NCBI GenBank assembly: GCA_002455375.1
Contig: DKKR01000031.1
Span: 7,562-56,468, forward strand
Reading direction: 5' to 3'
Source: Bacteroidetes bacterium UBA6661
Lineage (GTDB): Bacteria > Bacteroidota > Bacteroidia > AKYH767-A > OLB10
DNA: 48,907 nucleotides
Under the pieces are notes generated by a model. That model was not told where the DNA came from. It worked only from the letters and a program-made list of their open reading frames with translations, and ran no database searches. Below, piece by piece: positions 36,159-44,600 of the stretch (positions are counted from its first letter, which is position 1; each line of letters begins with the position of its first letter). The position numbers and the translations under genes were made by a program.

Positions 36159-36755
36159 TTACCTTATTTGTAAACTCAGTTTTACACCAGCAAATGCACT
36201 ATGCCTCATTGGTTGTATTCCGGGTTGCACTTTTAATGACAAGTCATCACTGACATCAAAATAAAACAAGTGTGCATCTACCGCTGCATCAACCACATTA
36301 AGCAAATAAACAACGCCCATCCCGATAAAAGAAAGGTCGCGGTTTCTGCGATAATAGTTCTTTAAAATCCGCAAGTCCTCATCCGAATAAATACCTTCAA
36401 ACTTATCTACAGTAGCACTGTTATCATCAAGTCGCCATTTATAAGCATCTTTATAAATTATATATTCTTTATTGTTGTCAACAGCAAAATATGTAAGTAC
36501 TCCGGTAAGTCCGTAAATTACAGGAATCTTCCAGTACTTTTTATTGTAAGCCTGACCTAATCCGGGTAAAATAGCTGAATAGATTGTAGCTTTATGAGGA
36601 GAATGTTTATTGACCTTTTGAGATAAATCAGCAGCGGGTTTGAGGGTGTCGGCCTGAGTAACAATATTTGTTCTTGTCTTAAAAATCATGGTGTCCTGTT
36701 GGGCATTAACGCAGTAAACTGTAAAAAACAGAACAACCAATAACCTCAACCTCAT
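36159..36755 (-). CDS. DUF5683 envelope protein
   Basis: A 198-residue protein of the DUF5683 family. A signal peptide (about 1-18, ending NAQ) precedes a linker. A conserved block follows from about 55: SAILPGLGQAYNKKYWKIP and VIYGLTGVLTYFAVDNN. Later comes RNRDLSFIGMGVVYLLNVVDAAVDAHLF, giving two hydrophobic segments. The function is unknown. The gene regularly sits between parB and dapB in Bacteroidota, as here, with 12 bp to parB and 3 bp to dapB. Confidence 0.9.
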   Translation of the reverse strand: MRLRLLVVLFFTVYCVNAQQDTMIFKTRTNIVTQADTLKPAADLSQKVNKHSPHKATIYSAILPGLGQAYNKKYWKIPVIYGLTGVLTYFAVDNNKEYIIYKDAYKWRLDDNSATVDKFEGIYSDEDLRILKNYYRRNRDLSFIGMGVVYLLNVVDAAVDAHLFYFDVSDDLSLKVQPGIQPMRHSAFAGVKLSLQIR

Positions 36756-36767
36756 GCAGTCAAAAAT

Positions 36768-37658
36768 TTATGCGTCCAGAATATCGAGTAAACGATTTAA
36801 ATCGTCAGTAGAAAAATAAGTAAACATGATTTGCCCTGAACCATTTTTACGATGTTTCACTTCAATCTTTGTTTCAAACTTATCTTCTAAACGTTTCTGA
36901 ATGTGTTTGTATTCTATCCCTTTAATAAACTTTTCGCTGATGCTTGGTTGCTTCTTCTCATTTTTTGATACGCCACGTACTATATCTTCAACAGAACGAA
37001 CGCTTAAATCATTTTCAAGAATTTCATTGAAAACTTTCAACTGCATAACAGGATCGCCAATGCTGATAATGGCACGTGCATGTCCCATACTTATTTTATC
37101 ATCACGAAGTGCAGTTTGAATTTGTGGTGGCAACTTAAGCAAACGAAGATAATTGGTTACTGTGGTGCGGTCTTTGCCTACGCGAAGTCCAAGGTCTTCC
37201 TGTGTAAGCTTACATTCATCAATCAGTCTTTTGTAGCTGATAGCAATTTCAATGGCATTTAGATTTTCGCGCTGAATATTTTCAACCAATGCCATTTCCA
37301 GCATACTCTGATCGTTGGCAAGGCGGATAAAAACAGGAACATTTGTTAAGCCAACCAACTGTGCTGCGCGGAATCTTCTTTCACCTGAAATAATTTGATA
37401 CTTGTCGGCTGAAAGTTTTCTTACGGTGATGGGTTGAATGAGTCCATGCACTCTGATAGAGTCGGCTAGGTTTAATAATTCTTCTTCTTTAAACTCGCTG
37501 CGTGGCTGAAACGGATTGGCTTCAATACGGTCAACAGGAAGGGTTGTAATTTGAGCATTAGATGCAGCAACTCCAATTTCTTTAAATTCATTGACCGATA
37601 CGCTGTTGTCAAGCAAGGCACTTAGACCTTTGCCAAGACCGGATTTTTTTTGTGACAT
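36768..37658 (-). CDS. parB: Chromosome partitioning protein ParB
   Basis: A 296-residue ParB. The N-terminal GLGKGLSALL (7-16) is the ParA-contact motif. The CTP-binding box contains GERRFRAA at 92-99, and the central helix-turn-helix spans about 151-173 (LTQEDLGLRVGKDRTTVTNY). A C-terminal dimerisation segment ends at 296. It loads at parS sites and works with ParA in origin segregation. parA lies 67 bp upstream on the same strand. I found no perfect parS (TGTTNCACGTGRAACA) in the window. Confidence 0.95.
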   Translation of the reverse strand: MSQKKSGLGKGLSALLDNSVSVNEFKEIGVAASNAQITTLPVDRIEANPFQPRSEFKEEELLNLADSIRVHGLIQPITVRKLSADKYQIISGERRFRAAQLVGLTNVPVFIRLANDQSMLEMALVENIQRENLNAIEIAISYKRLIDECKLTQEDLGLRVGKDRTTVTNYLRLLKLPPQIQTALRDDKISMGHARAIISIGDPVMQLKVFNEILENDLSVRSVEDIVRGVSKNEKKQPSISEKFIKGIEYKHIQKRLEDKFETKIEVKHRKNGSGQIMFTYFSTDDLNRLLDILDA

Positions 37659-37725
37659 TCTAAATATTTTGATTTTAATTTAAAACCAATCCAAGGTGTT
37701 ATACTCAAACGGTTTTAGGATTAAT

Positions 37726-38559
37726 CTAATTCATTTTAATTTTTTTAGTTTCTTCAGCCTTGAATAATTTTTCACGTTGTGTCGGCACACCGGCTAAATT
37801 ATTTTTTTGAAGAATTTCTCTTGCCAGGTTAAGATAGTTAATGGCACCCTTGCTGCTGGCATCGTGCATAATAATTGTTTCTCCAAAACTTGGAGCTTCG
37901 CCTAATTTAGTATTACGCTGAATGATGGTGCTGAATACCATATTCTGAAAGTGTGTTTTCACCTCTTCAACAACCTGGTTGCTTAGTCGCAGACGCGAAT
38001 CGTACATGGTTAGCAGAATTCCTTCAATGCCTAGATTTGGATTTAATCTGCTTTGAACAATGTTGATTGTGTTAAGCAGTTTACCTAGACCTTCTAAGGC
38101 AAAATATTCACATTGAACGGGAATAATTACGCTGTCGGAGGCTGTGAGTGCATTGATGGTTACCAAGCCTAACGAAGGTGAGCAATCTATAATGACAAAC
38201 TCAAAATCTGCAGAAATTTTATCAATAACCTGCTTCATCATATACTCTCTGTTAGAGAGATTAATCATTTCAATTTCTGCACCAACCAAATCAATGTGCG
38301 CAGGTAAAAGAAATAAATTTGGTGTTTGTGTTTCCTGTATCGCTTTGGATGGATCAAGGTCGTTGATGATACATTCGTAAATACTGTTTGTGATTTTTCG
38401 CGGATCAAATCCAACACCACTGGTACTGTTTGCCTGTGGGTCGGCATCAATCAACAAAGTTTTATATTCGAGCACTGCCAAACTTGCTGCCAGATTTATA
38501 GCAGATGTTGTTTTTCCTACTCCTCCTTTTTGATTTGCAATCGAAATTACTTTAGCCAT
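37726..38559 (-). CDS. parA: Chromosome partitioning ATPase ParA
   Basis: A 277-residue ParA/Soj ATPase. The deviant Walker A is KGGVGKT at 11-17, with the two aspartates of LIDADPQAN at 38 and 40. A Walker B-like FVIIDCSPSLG lies near 120-130. Length is normal for chromosomal ParA of Bacteroidota. It binds DNA non-specifically and drives ParB-parS movement. It starts 30 bp downstream of the UPF0173 stop and leads the parA-parB-DUF5683-dapB-nth series. Confidence 0.96.
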   Translation of the reverse strand: MAKVISIANQKGGVGKTTSAINLAASLAVLEYKTLLIDADPQANSTSGVGFDPRKITNSIYECIINDLDPSKAIQETQTPNLFLLPAHIDLVGAEIEMINLSNREYMMKQVIDKISADFEFVIIDCSPSLGLVTINALTASDSVIIPVQCEYFALEGLGKLLNTINIVQSRLNPNLGIEGILLTMYDSRLRLSNQVVEEVKTHFQNMVFSTIIQRNTKLGEAPSFGETIIMHDASSKGAINYLNLAREILQKNNLAGVPTQREKLFKAEETKKIKMN

Positions 38560-38588
38560 TTATTTTATTTTTCTATTGTATATAATTT

Positions 38589-39269
38589 TTAAAAAGTCAT
38601 TGTACTGCCAATGTTCATTAAAATAAGTTCCTTGCCGGCATTGCTGAATTTATCTTTTGCTTCTGCATGATCAATTTTAATGGGTTCGAATGTATCGTAA
38701 TGCATACCGATAATACGGTCGCACTTTACAAACTCCGAAGCAATTAAAGCATTGTCTATCCCCATGGTGAAATTATTGCCAATAGGAAGCATGCAAAGAT
38801 CAATTCTTTTATAATCACCAATAAGTTTCATGTCGTAGGTTAAAGCAGTATCACCGGAATAGTAAAGGTTGCCTTCTGTTGTTTCAAGCAGAAAACCCAT
38901 CGGATTGCCACCATAAGAACCATCCGGAAATGAACTGCTATGGATGGCATTTACACATTTCAGCTTACCGAAATCAAAAAGTTTGTGCCCACCAATGTTC
39001 ATACTATGAATCTGGTTGATACCTTTATCCTGAATCCAATTACAGATTTCATAATTGCTGATTACCAAAGCATTTGTTTGGCGAGCAATTTCAACAGCAT
39101 CGCCAATATGATCGCCATGCCCATGAGAAATAAGGATGTAGTCGGCCTTAATGCTTTGAATCTTAATATTAACGGCTAATGGATTGCCGGTAATAAAAGG
39201 GTCGAACAGTATGCGTTTAGAGGCAACTTCCAGCAGAAAACAAGAATGTCCGTAGTAAGTAATTTTCAT
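38589..39269 (-). CDS. UPF0173 metal-dependent hydrolase
   Basis: A 226-residue metallo-beta-lactamase-fold protein of the UPF0173 family. The zinc motif SHGHGDH is present at 48-54 (His49, His51, Asp53, His54), with further histidines in NAIHSSSFPDG, an Asp in YYSGDTAL and His224-region residues near GMHYDTF. Substrate unknown. It carries its own -7 box and precedes parA by 30 bp, so it may be the first gene of that transcript. Confidence 0.93.
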   Translation of the reverse strand: MKITYYGHSCFLLEVASKRILFDPFITGNPLAVNIKIQSIKADYILISHGHGDHIGDAVEIARQTNALVISNYEICNWIQDKGINQIHSMNIGGHKLFDFGKLKCVNAIHSSSFPDGSYGGNPMGFLLETTEGNLYYSGDTALTYDMKLIGDYKRIDLCMLPIGNNFTMGIDNALIASEFVKCDRIIGMHYDTFEPIKIDHAEAKDKFSNAGKELILMNIGSTMTF

Positions 39270-39305
39270 CTTAATCAGTACAATACTTCACTTTTTAGCA
39301 ATTCA

Positions 39306-39313
39306 CAAAAATA
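39306..39313 (-). promoter_or_regulatory. -7 box for the UPF0173 gene
   Basis: On the minus strand this reads TATTTTTG, matching TAnnTTTG, 36 bp before the ATG. No -33 box found at a standard distance. Confidence 0.45.
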
Positions 39314-39460
39314 GCTTCATTATGGTTTGCTCATTCATAAAATTATAAACAAAATGGGAAGTTATCGGGCTATTCAGATAGAGTTATTAACATTCAAAAA
39401 TGAGAATGAAAGAAACGAAGTTTTATTTTATCCGGCATGATATTGCAATTAATATAAGTC

Positions 39461-39468
39461 TATATTTG
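39461..39468 (+). promoter_or_regulatory. -7 box for the FKBP gene
   Basis: TATATTTG, 23 bp before the ATG at 39492, fits TAnnTTTG. A TTG at 39443-39445 is 15 bp upstream, a little close for the standard -33 spacing. Confidence 0.5.
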
Positions 39469-39491
39469 CGCGGATTAAAAAAAAGCATATA

Positions 39492-40199
39492 ATGAATAAA
39501 TTTAATGTAACAGTTTTTGGTTTTCTGGCAATGGCCTTTAGTGCATGTGGACAGAAAAACACAGGTGGATCACAGGCCATCACAACCACTTTAGACTCTG
39601 TAAGCTATGGTATTGGAGTTTCTATTGGCGAAAACATGAAAAAGGACGGACTTACCGACATGAATGTTGACTTGATTTCAAGGGGAATTTCCGAAGCTTT
39701 AAAAGGAGAAAAAACCGCTTTAACTATGGAGCAAGTTCAGGCTTGTATTGGTGCTTACATGGGCGAAAAGCAGAAAGTGAAAGATCAGGAAGCTAAAGCC
39801 AAAGCAGGTGTTAACTTAGAAAAAGGTAAAAAGTTCCTGGAAGAGAACGGTAAGCGCAAAGGTGTGGTTACGTTACCAAGTGGTCTTCAGTATGAAATTA
39901 TTAAAGAAGGTAATGGTCCAAAACCAGCAGCTACAGATAAAGTAACAACGCATTATCATGGAACAACCATTGATGGTAAAGTTTTTGACAGCTCTGTTGA
40001 GAGAGGTCAGCCTGCACAGTTTGGCGTTAATCAGGTTATTCCGGGATGGACAGAAGCATTGCAGTTGATGCCTGTTGGATCAAAATGGAAGTTGTTTATT
40101 CCTGCCAACTTAGCTTATGGCGAGAGTGGGGCAGGTGGAGCAATTGGTCCAAATGAAACACTGGTTTTTGAAGTAGAATTAATTTCTATTGATAAATAA
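39492..40199 (+). CDS. FKBP-type peptidyl-prolyl isomerase lipoprotein
   Basis: A 235-residue lipoprotein. The signal peptide ends in the lipobox FSAC with Cys19. An FKBP_N dimerisation domain (about 35-125) contains YGIGVSIGENM and an alpha-helical arm. The C-terminal FKBP domain (about 145-235) has LQYEIIKEGNG, DGKVFDSSVERGQPAQFG and VIPGWTEAL with the conserved Trp, and ends ETLVFEVELISI. This is the FkpA/MIP architecture, which folds proteins in the periplasm. It stands alone with its own promoter; no terminator was seen after it. Confidence 0.94.
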   Translation: MNKFNVTVFGFLAMAFSACGQKNTGGSQAITTTLDSVSYGIGVSIGENMKKDGLTDMNVDLISRGISEALKGEKTALTMEQVQACIGAYMGEKQKVKDQEAKAKAGVNLEKGKKFLEENGKRKGVVTLPSGLQYEIIKEGNGPKPAATDKVTTHYHGTTIDGKVFDSSVERGQPAQFGVNQVIPGWTEALQLMPVGSKWKLFIPANLAYGESGAGGAIGPNETLVFEVELISIDK

Positions 40200-40340
40200 A
40201 ACTATTTTCAGGTAAAAGGTTTAACATTAAGTAGTTACAATAATTATTTCAAATTTCTTTACCTCACCTCAATTCTTTTACTATCATTATAACACAATTT
40301 AATTAATAGAAAATGACATAAAAAACAACATAAATATCTT
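40200..40340. other. Noncoding AT-rich stretch after the FKBP gene
   Basis: No open frame, terminator or promoter was seen between the FKBP stop and the inverted-repeat element. The sequence is plain AT-rich spacer. Confidence 0.5.
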
Positions 40341-40492
40341 ATTGCGTTAGCAAATTCTTGACTTGAAATCCGCTAAATTTTAACTACACAAGAATAGGCA
40401 GACGCTCGCAGTTAGCGCGGGCTTTGTTTATTTGTGTAGTGGGTTCTTAGCGGAACCTCAAGTCAGATAACTAAGTGCCGCGCAATTTTTTT
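40341..40492. repeat. Large imperfect inverted repeat with T-tract
   Basis: Two arms of about 50 nt fold together in register. Paired segments: 40341-40346 with 40481-40486, 40347-40350 with 40471-40474, 40360-40366 (GACTTGA) with 40458-40464, 40369-40376 (TCCGCTAA) with 40447-40454, and 40383-40391 (ACTACACAA) with 40432-40440. That is 34 base pairs, with small unpaired patches between them. A 40-nt apex (40392-40431) contains a minor stem CGCT/AGCG. The right arm is followed by seven T residues (40486-40492). It could be a MITE-like insertion, a structured RNA or a large terminator. Its GC-rich apex differs from the flanks. Confidence 0.75.
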
Positions 40493-40789
40493 ATACCTAA
40501 ACTCCTACAATTATCAAATCGTTTCTGTAATTTAGTCACACTCCAAAAACCAAATACAATAAAAAAATTATTACCAGCACCTTATGTAGCAGCAGCACTG
40601 CTGTTGTGGAGTACCGTAGCGCACTCTCAAACCATCAACCTTAGTGTGACACCTCCTGTGGTTCCTGCCGGTGCTTGCCGCCAAAATCTTTATACTGTAG
40701 CCTTTTCAGGTGCCCCATCAGGCACGCTACTACGAATAGTTCCATCGCTTAGCGGTGGTCATGTTTCAAAATATCACCTCATATTATAA
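40475..40789 (+). pseudogene. Remnant of an exported surface protein gene
   Basis: The frame contains a convincing signal peptide starting at KKLLPAPYVAAALLLW and ending VAHSQ, then the beginning of a beta-rich secreted protein (TINLSVTPPVVPAGACRQN, LYTVAFSGAPSGTLLRIV). The frame then stops after only about 25 further residues at 40789. At the place where the initiator Met is expected (40559-40561) the codon is ATA. The nominal GTG start at 40475 lies inside the inverted-repeat element and is unlikely. The rest of the protein is missing because the region runs into IS1-related sequence from about 40761. I therefore call it a broken gene; the frame may never be translated. Confidence 0.65.
40761..40779 (+). 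repeat. 19-bp direct repeat, copy 1
   Basis: ATGTTTCAAAATATCACCT occurs here and again at 40916-40934, 155 bp apart. Copy 1 sits where the surface-protein remnant loses its identity. Confidence 0.9.
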
Positions 40790-40915
40790 AAGATTGTCTA
40801 TCAAGCTACAAGGGTAATTTAAACCTCAAAAGCCTGTTATTGTAATGTATGTAAAAAAACATTTGAAAATGATTCAATGAGTTTTTGAAATTAGAATTGA
40901 TTGATTTTTACCTTT

Positions 40916-40934
40916 ATGTTTCAAAATATCACCT
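40916..40934 (+). repeat. 19-bp direct repeat, copy 2
   Basis: Second copy of ATGTTTCAAAATATCACCT, 5 bp before the preferred transposase ATG at 40940 and in frame with it. Confidence 0.9.
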
Positions 40935-40939
40935 ATGCT

Positions 40940-41593
40940 ATGACCTGTATTTATTGTAATGGTTCTTGTATTAAAAAAGGTTTTCAGAAAAACGGTAATC
41001 AAAAATTGTTTTGCAAGAAATGCATTAAGTGGCAGCAGGTAAAATATAGCAACCGTGCTTGTCATACCGAGACAAACATAAAAATTTCTACTCTGGTAAA
41101 AGAGGGTTGCGGTATCAGAAGTATTGGTCGCATTCTCAAAATTTCTCCTACAACTACAATTGCACGTATAAAGCAAATTGCTAAAAACATCAAAAAGCCA
41201 CTTACTCTCAGCAACAAAACTTATGAAGTAGATGAGTTGAGAACGTTTGTCGGAAACAAGACAAATCTTTATTGGGTAGTTTGTGCTTATGAACGTGAAA
41301 CAAAAAAAATTATAGACTTTAACATAGGCAAAAGAACCAAACGGACACTTCAAGCAATAACATCCAAATTAGAATTAAGTCATGCAAGAAAAATCTATAC
41401 TGATGGATTACTTATGTACAAATACATACTATCAAAATCCACACACTGTTGCAATCCTGTTTCAATAAATCGTATAGAACGAATGAACCTCAATCTTCGT
41501 ACACACTTGAAAAGACTCAACCGCAGAACAATTTGTTTTACACGCAGTGTAATAATGCTATCTGCATGTTTGAAAATTTATTTTTGGGGGTGA
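40940..41593 (+). CDS. IS1-family transposase, single reading frame
   Basis: A 217-residue DDE transposase of the IS1 family. The N-terminal zinc ribbon has CIYC near the start and CKKC about 20 residues later, followed by a helix-turn-helix (GIRSIGRILKISPTTTIARI). The catalytic triad is Asp in YEVDELRTF, Asp in IYTDGLL and Glu in INRIERMN, with 24 residues between the last two, which fits the IS1 D24E spacing. The RTHLKRLNRRTICFTRS tail is diagnostic. Classical IS1 makes this protein by a -1 frameshift between InsA and InsB'; here both halves are in one frame. The ATG at 40940 gives the normal InsA-like beginning; upstream ATG 40916 or TTG 40901 would add 8 or 13 residues. The copy looks intact. 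Confidence 0.88.
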   Translation: MTCIYCNGSCIKKGFQKNGNQKLFCKKCIKWQQVKYSNRACHTETNIKISTLVKEGCGIRSIGRILKISPTTTIARIKQIAKNIKKPLTLSNKTYEVDELRTFVGNKTNLYWVVCAYERETKKIIDFNIGKRTKRTLQAITSKLELSHARKIYTDGLLMYKYILSKSTHCCNPVSINRIERMNLNLRTHLKRLNRRTICFTRSVIMLSACLKIYFWG

Positions 41594-41603
41594 ATAATCT
41601 ATT

Positions 41604-41613
41604 CCCCCCCCCC
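41604..41613. repeat. Ten-base cytosine tract at the sprA stop
   Basis: Ten consecutive C residues lie between the IS1 transposase stop and sprA. The last C is the G of the sprA TAG stop on the minus strand. Homopolymers like this are prone to slippage and sequencing error. Confidence 0.9.
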
Positions 41614-44600
41614 TATTGCGACAGTGTAAACCTTATCGTTATACCAAATGCTGTGTTGGCATTGGGGTACGATGTAGAAACTACTGGTGTGTTGATTGTT
41701 TTCTCGAAGAACAATCTTAAATTAAGTCGTTCACTCACTGTATAATCAGAAGCCAGTTTAATAGAGATGATGGTTAAACCTGCTGTAGGCTGATTGGTGC
41801 CTTCAACCAATTTTCTGAGGATAGTAGTGTTCTTGCGAACTGAGAAATCTAATGTTGTATTCAGATCGTTTGATCTGCGTGAGTTAACACTCTTAAACAA
41901 TCCAAATGGGAACTTAAAGTTTGGAATACGATAGCCTGCACCAAAAGTAAACTCCCGTCCTTTAACTTCTGTTACCTGAATGCCTGCCAGTGTGAGAGAA
42001 ATATTACGATCGCGTTTGTACTCAAATCGTGTGGTGAAATTTCCACCGGAAGAACGTCCGCCACGCTCTGTTGCAGATTTGCTTCCTGATGACTTATCGT
42101 TTCTGTTTTTCCAGGTAATGTCTATTCCAATTAATGGACTAAATTGTTCGCTCAAACTCACCTGCCCTATCTGTCGCTTTGGAATAAAATCCATATTGAT
42201 ATCGCGAGCATTACCACCGGGAACATAAGAAACATCGGTAGTAAAACTGTTCACATTATAAGTTGAACGGTAACCGTGGTTGAGGTTTACACTCTGGAAA
42301 AGATTTTTTACAAATGCAATTTTGGTAAGTCCGTCATATCGCACTGTCCAGTTAGGAAGTGGTACTGATGGAAACAAATCGAGCGACATGCGTGATGCAC
42401 TCTTTTTAGAATATGCTGAAAGGAAAGAAAGAATCACTACCTCTTGTGATGTTCCACTGTAACCATCTCTGTAGCCATCTGCACCAACACCCGAAGAGTT
42501 TGGATTTTCATTTCCCAATCTTTCAGAAAGTATTCTTCTGTTTTCTGCAAATCGTTCAAAAATTGTAGATGAATAATCTTTTCTGTCTTTCGTGAATGAT
42601 GTTCCCCACATCAGATTGCTGATACTGAAATTGCCGGTTTCTACTCTTGCTAATGTTTCATAATAACGACCATTAGCACGAGGACTGTTGAAGGCTCTGT
42701 AATTTTCTGTTGTGCTTAAAGAGTAATTACGGTTAAAGTTTACATCAATATTAAATCCTGTAAAAGGTTCAAGCGATGCTCTTCCTGTAATGTTTTGTGT
42801 ATAGGTAGAAGTAAACTGACTGTTAAAAGTTGAGTCAGTTGTAAGCCAGCCATTCCTGGCCGCTCGTTCTCTGATGTCCTGATTCTGACTACCAAAAGTA
42901 AATGCAAACCCGGGTGCACTGTTGCCATCCCAATTCTGACCCAACCATTCACTCTGTTTGTTGAAGCCGGGCAACAATAATCCATTGGTTTCATTCCAGT
43001 TAAACGAAACATTTTTTAAACTGAAAATAATTTTTGCCAATGCTTTTATTGCCGGATTTATTTCCTGTTCCTTTTTCTTCTCCGGTGGCTTAACACTCTT
43101 TGTCTTTAAACTGTCTTTTGCAGCATCCGGAGCTTTAGCATCAACCTTTGGCTCTTTCTTAGCAGGTGTTTTTGGCTTTGGAGGTGCAGTCAACTTCTTA
43201 TACAGTTTCCACTTATTATATAAAGAAGTCATGTTTAAGCTATTGTTAACCTGAATAGAATTTGAATTTTGAATCGTGTTACCCAAGGCAGGGTTTGTAT
43301 AATACCTTCCATTATCAGGGTTCACTATTAAGGGTGATGCTGTCCAGTGATAAGTAGTGCTGTAGCGTGTGTTTATACTTATCCAGTCTGTAATCGGCAA
43401 CTTATTTAATGGAAGATTATACGATAGAGATGCATTGTGCATGTAATCTGTATTTCGACCTAAGTTGAAAAAGTTCTTCCGCACAGAATCGCGTTTCTCT
43501 TCAGAGTTTAAAGCACCATCGGGTTCATCAACTTTACTCTGATTGTTAGCATTAAATTCAAACTTCAATGCGCGTGTAATATCCCAGCTTGTACCATACT
43601 GACGATTCATAGTAAAACGTTTATCATACAATACAGGAATAGAGTTATCAGAAACACCCTGATTTAATACTGCATTTACATCGCGTACTTTAAGTTCGCC
43701 ATAATGCCTGTTTACATCCCATCGGAAATTAAAGGTTGACGGCATGTAATTAAAATTAAAATCTTTTATAGGACGCAGGTACTTCGACTTACCTTTCATT
43801 TTACTGAAAGGGGTAATCGGCTTGGGGTTGGTATTAAAATTATACCCTATTGCACCAAGATAGTCTTTCTGAATGTCATATTCTGTATTGATATTTCTCC
43901 GATAGACTTCAGTGTAGCCATAAGTAAAATTAAAGTTCTCTATATCATAAATTCTGGACTTGGATGCATTCTTACCTGTCTTGTTTTTCTTGACATTGGT
44001 AAAGTTCAAACTCTTTCTCCTTGTATAATCCTGAGAAAAACGTTTTCTGTTTTGCTTGCGCTTTGAATCATCAATGTTGCTGATTGAACGGCTGAATTCA
44101 ATATCCGGATCAAGAGGATCGTACTGCGGGTTGCTGAATACTTCACCATAACCAAAATACATTGGCACTGTCAGACCTGTACTTGAAGGGAAAAACTTAC
44201 CTAACTCAAGTGAAGTGGCTATATCATAGTTTGTAATATCTTCCTTGCTGCGTTCACCAACCTTACTTTCTAAACTTCCGAAACCATGAGTTGAATAGCC
44301 TCCCGAAACAGAAACATTACCCAAATCTGCAAGTTTTACCTGTGCACGACCAATGGTGGCCCAGCCGCCTTTATCATTAAAGTCAGACATACGGAATTCA
44401 TTGAACCATACCTCTGCACACTTCGCCAATCCGTCATCCGGTGGTCGTGGTGGGAATGCAGGATTCTCGCCACTTGGATTCCACAATCCCAGCATCATAA
44501 CTTTTACTTCGCTCAATGTGGGGTTTCCTTTTATAAAAATTACATTGTTGCCATCCAGCTTCGAGTACTCATCTGTAAAAGCAACACCGGCATTATTACG

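Larger units (their letters stand above)
40761..41612 (+). mobile_element. IS1-family insertion sequence (ends uncertain)
   Basis: The region contains one IS1-type transposase ORF and IS-like flanks. The left boundary is probably between 40761 and 40935, and the right boundary between the transposase stop at 41593 and the cytosine tract ending at 41613. No clear terminal inverted repeat or target-site duplication could be identified by eye. A weak candidate left end is GGGTAATTT at 40812-40820 against GGGGAATAG read inward from the right. The element separates the exported-protein remnant from sprA. Confidence 0.6.

Noticed and set aside
34796..39269. A parS site near parAB
   Set aside because: No TGTTNCACGTGRAACA match was found; the scattered CACGTG cores in the window lack the flanking palindrome.
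40341..40492. Integron attC site
   Set aside because: The outer ends read GTTAG on the left and CTAA on the right, the reverse of the AAC...GTT core order, and no integrase or cassette array is near.
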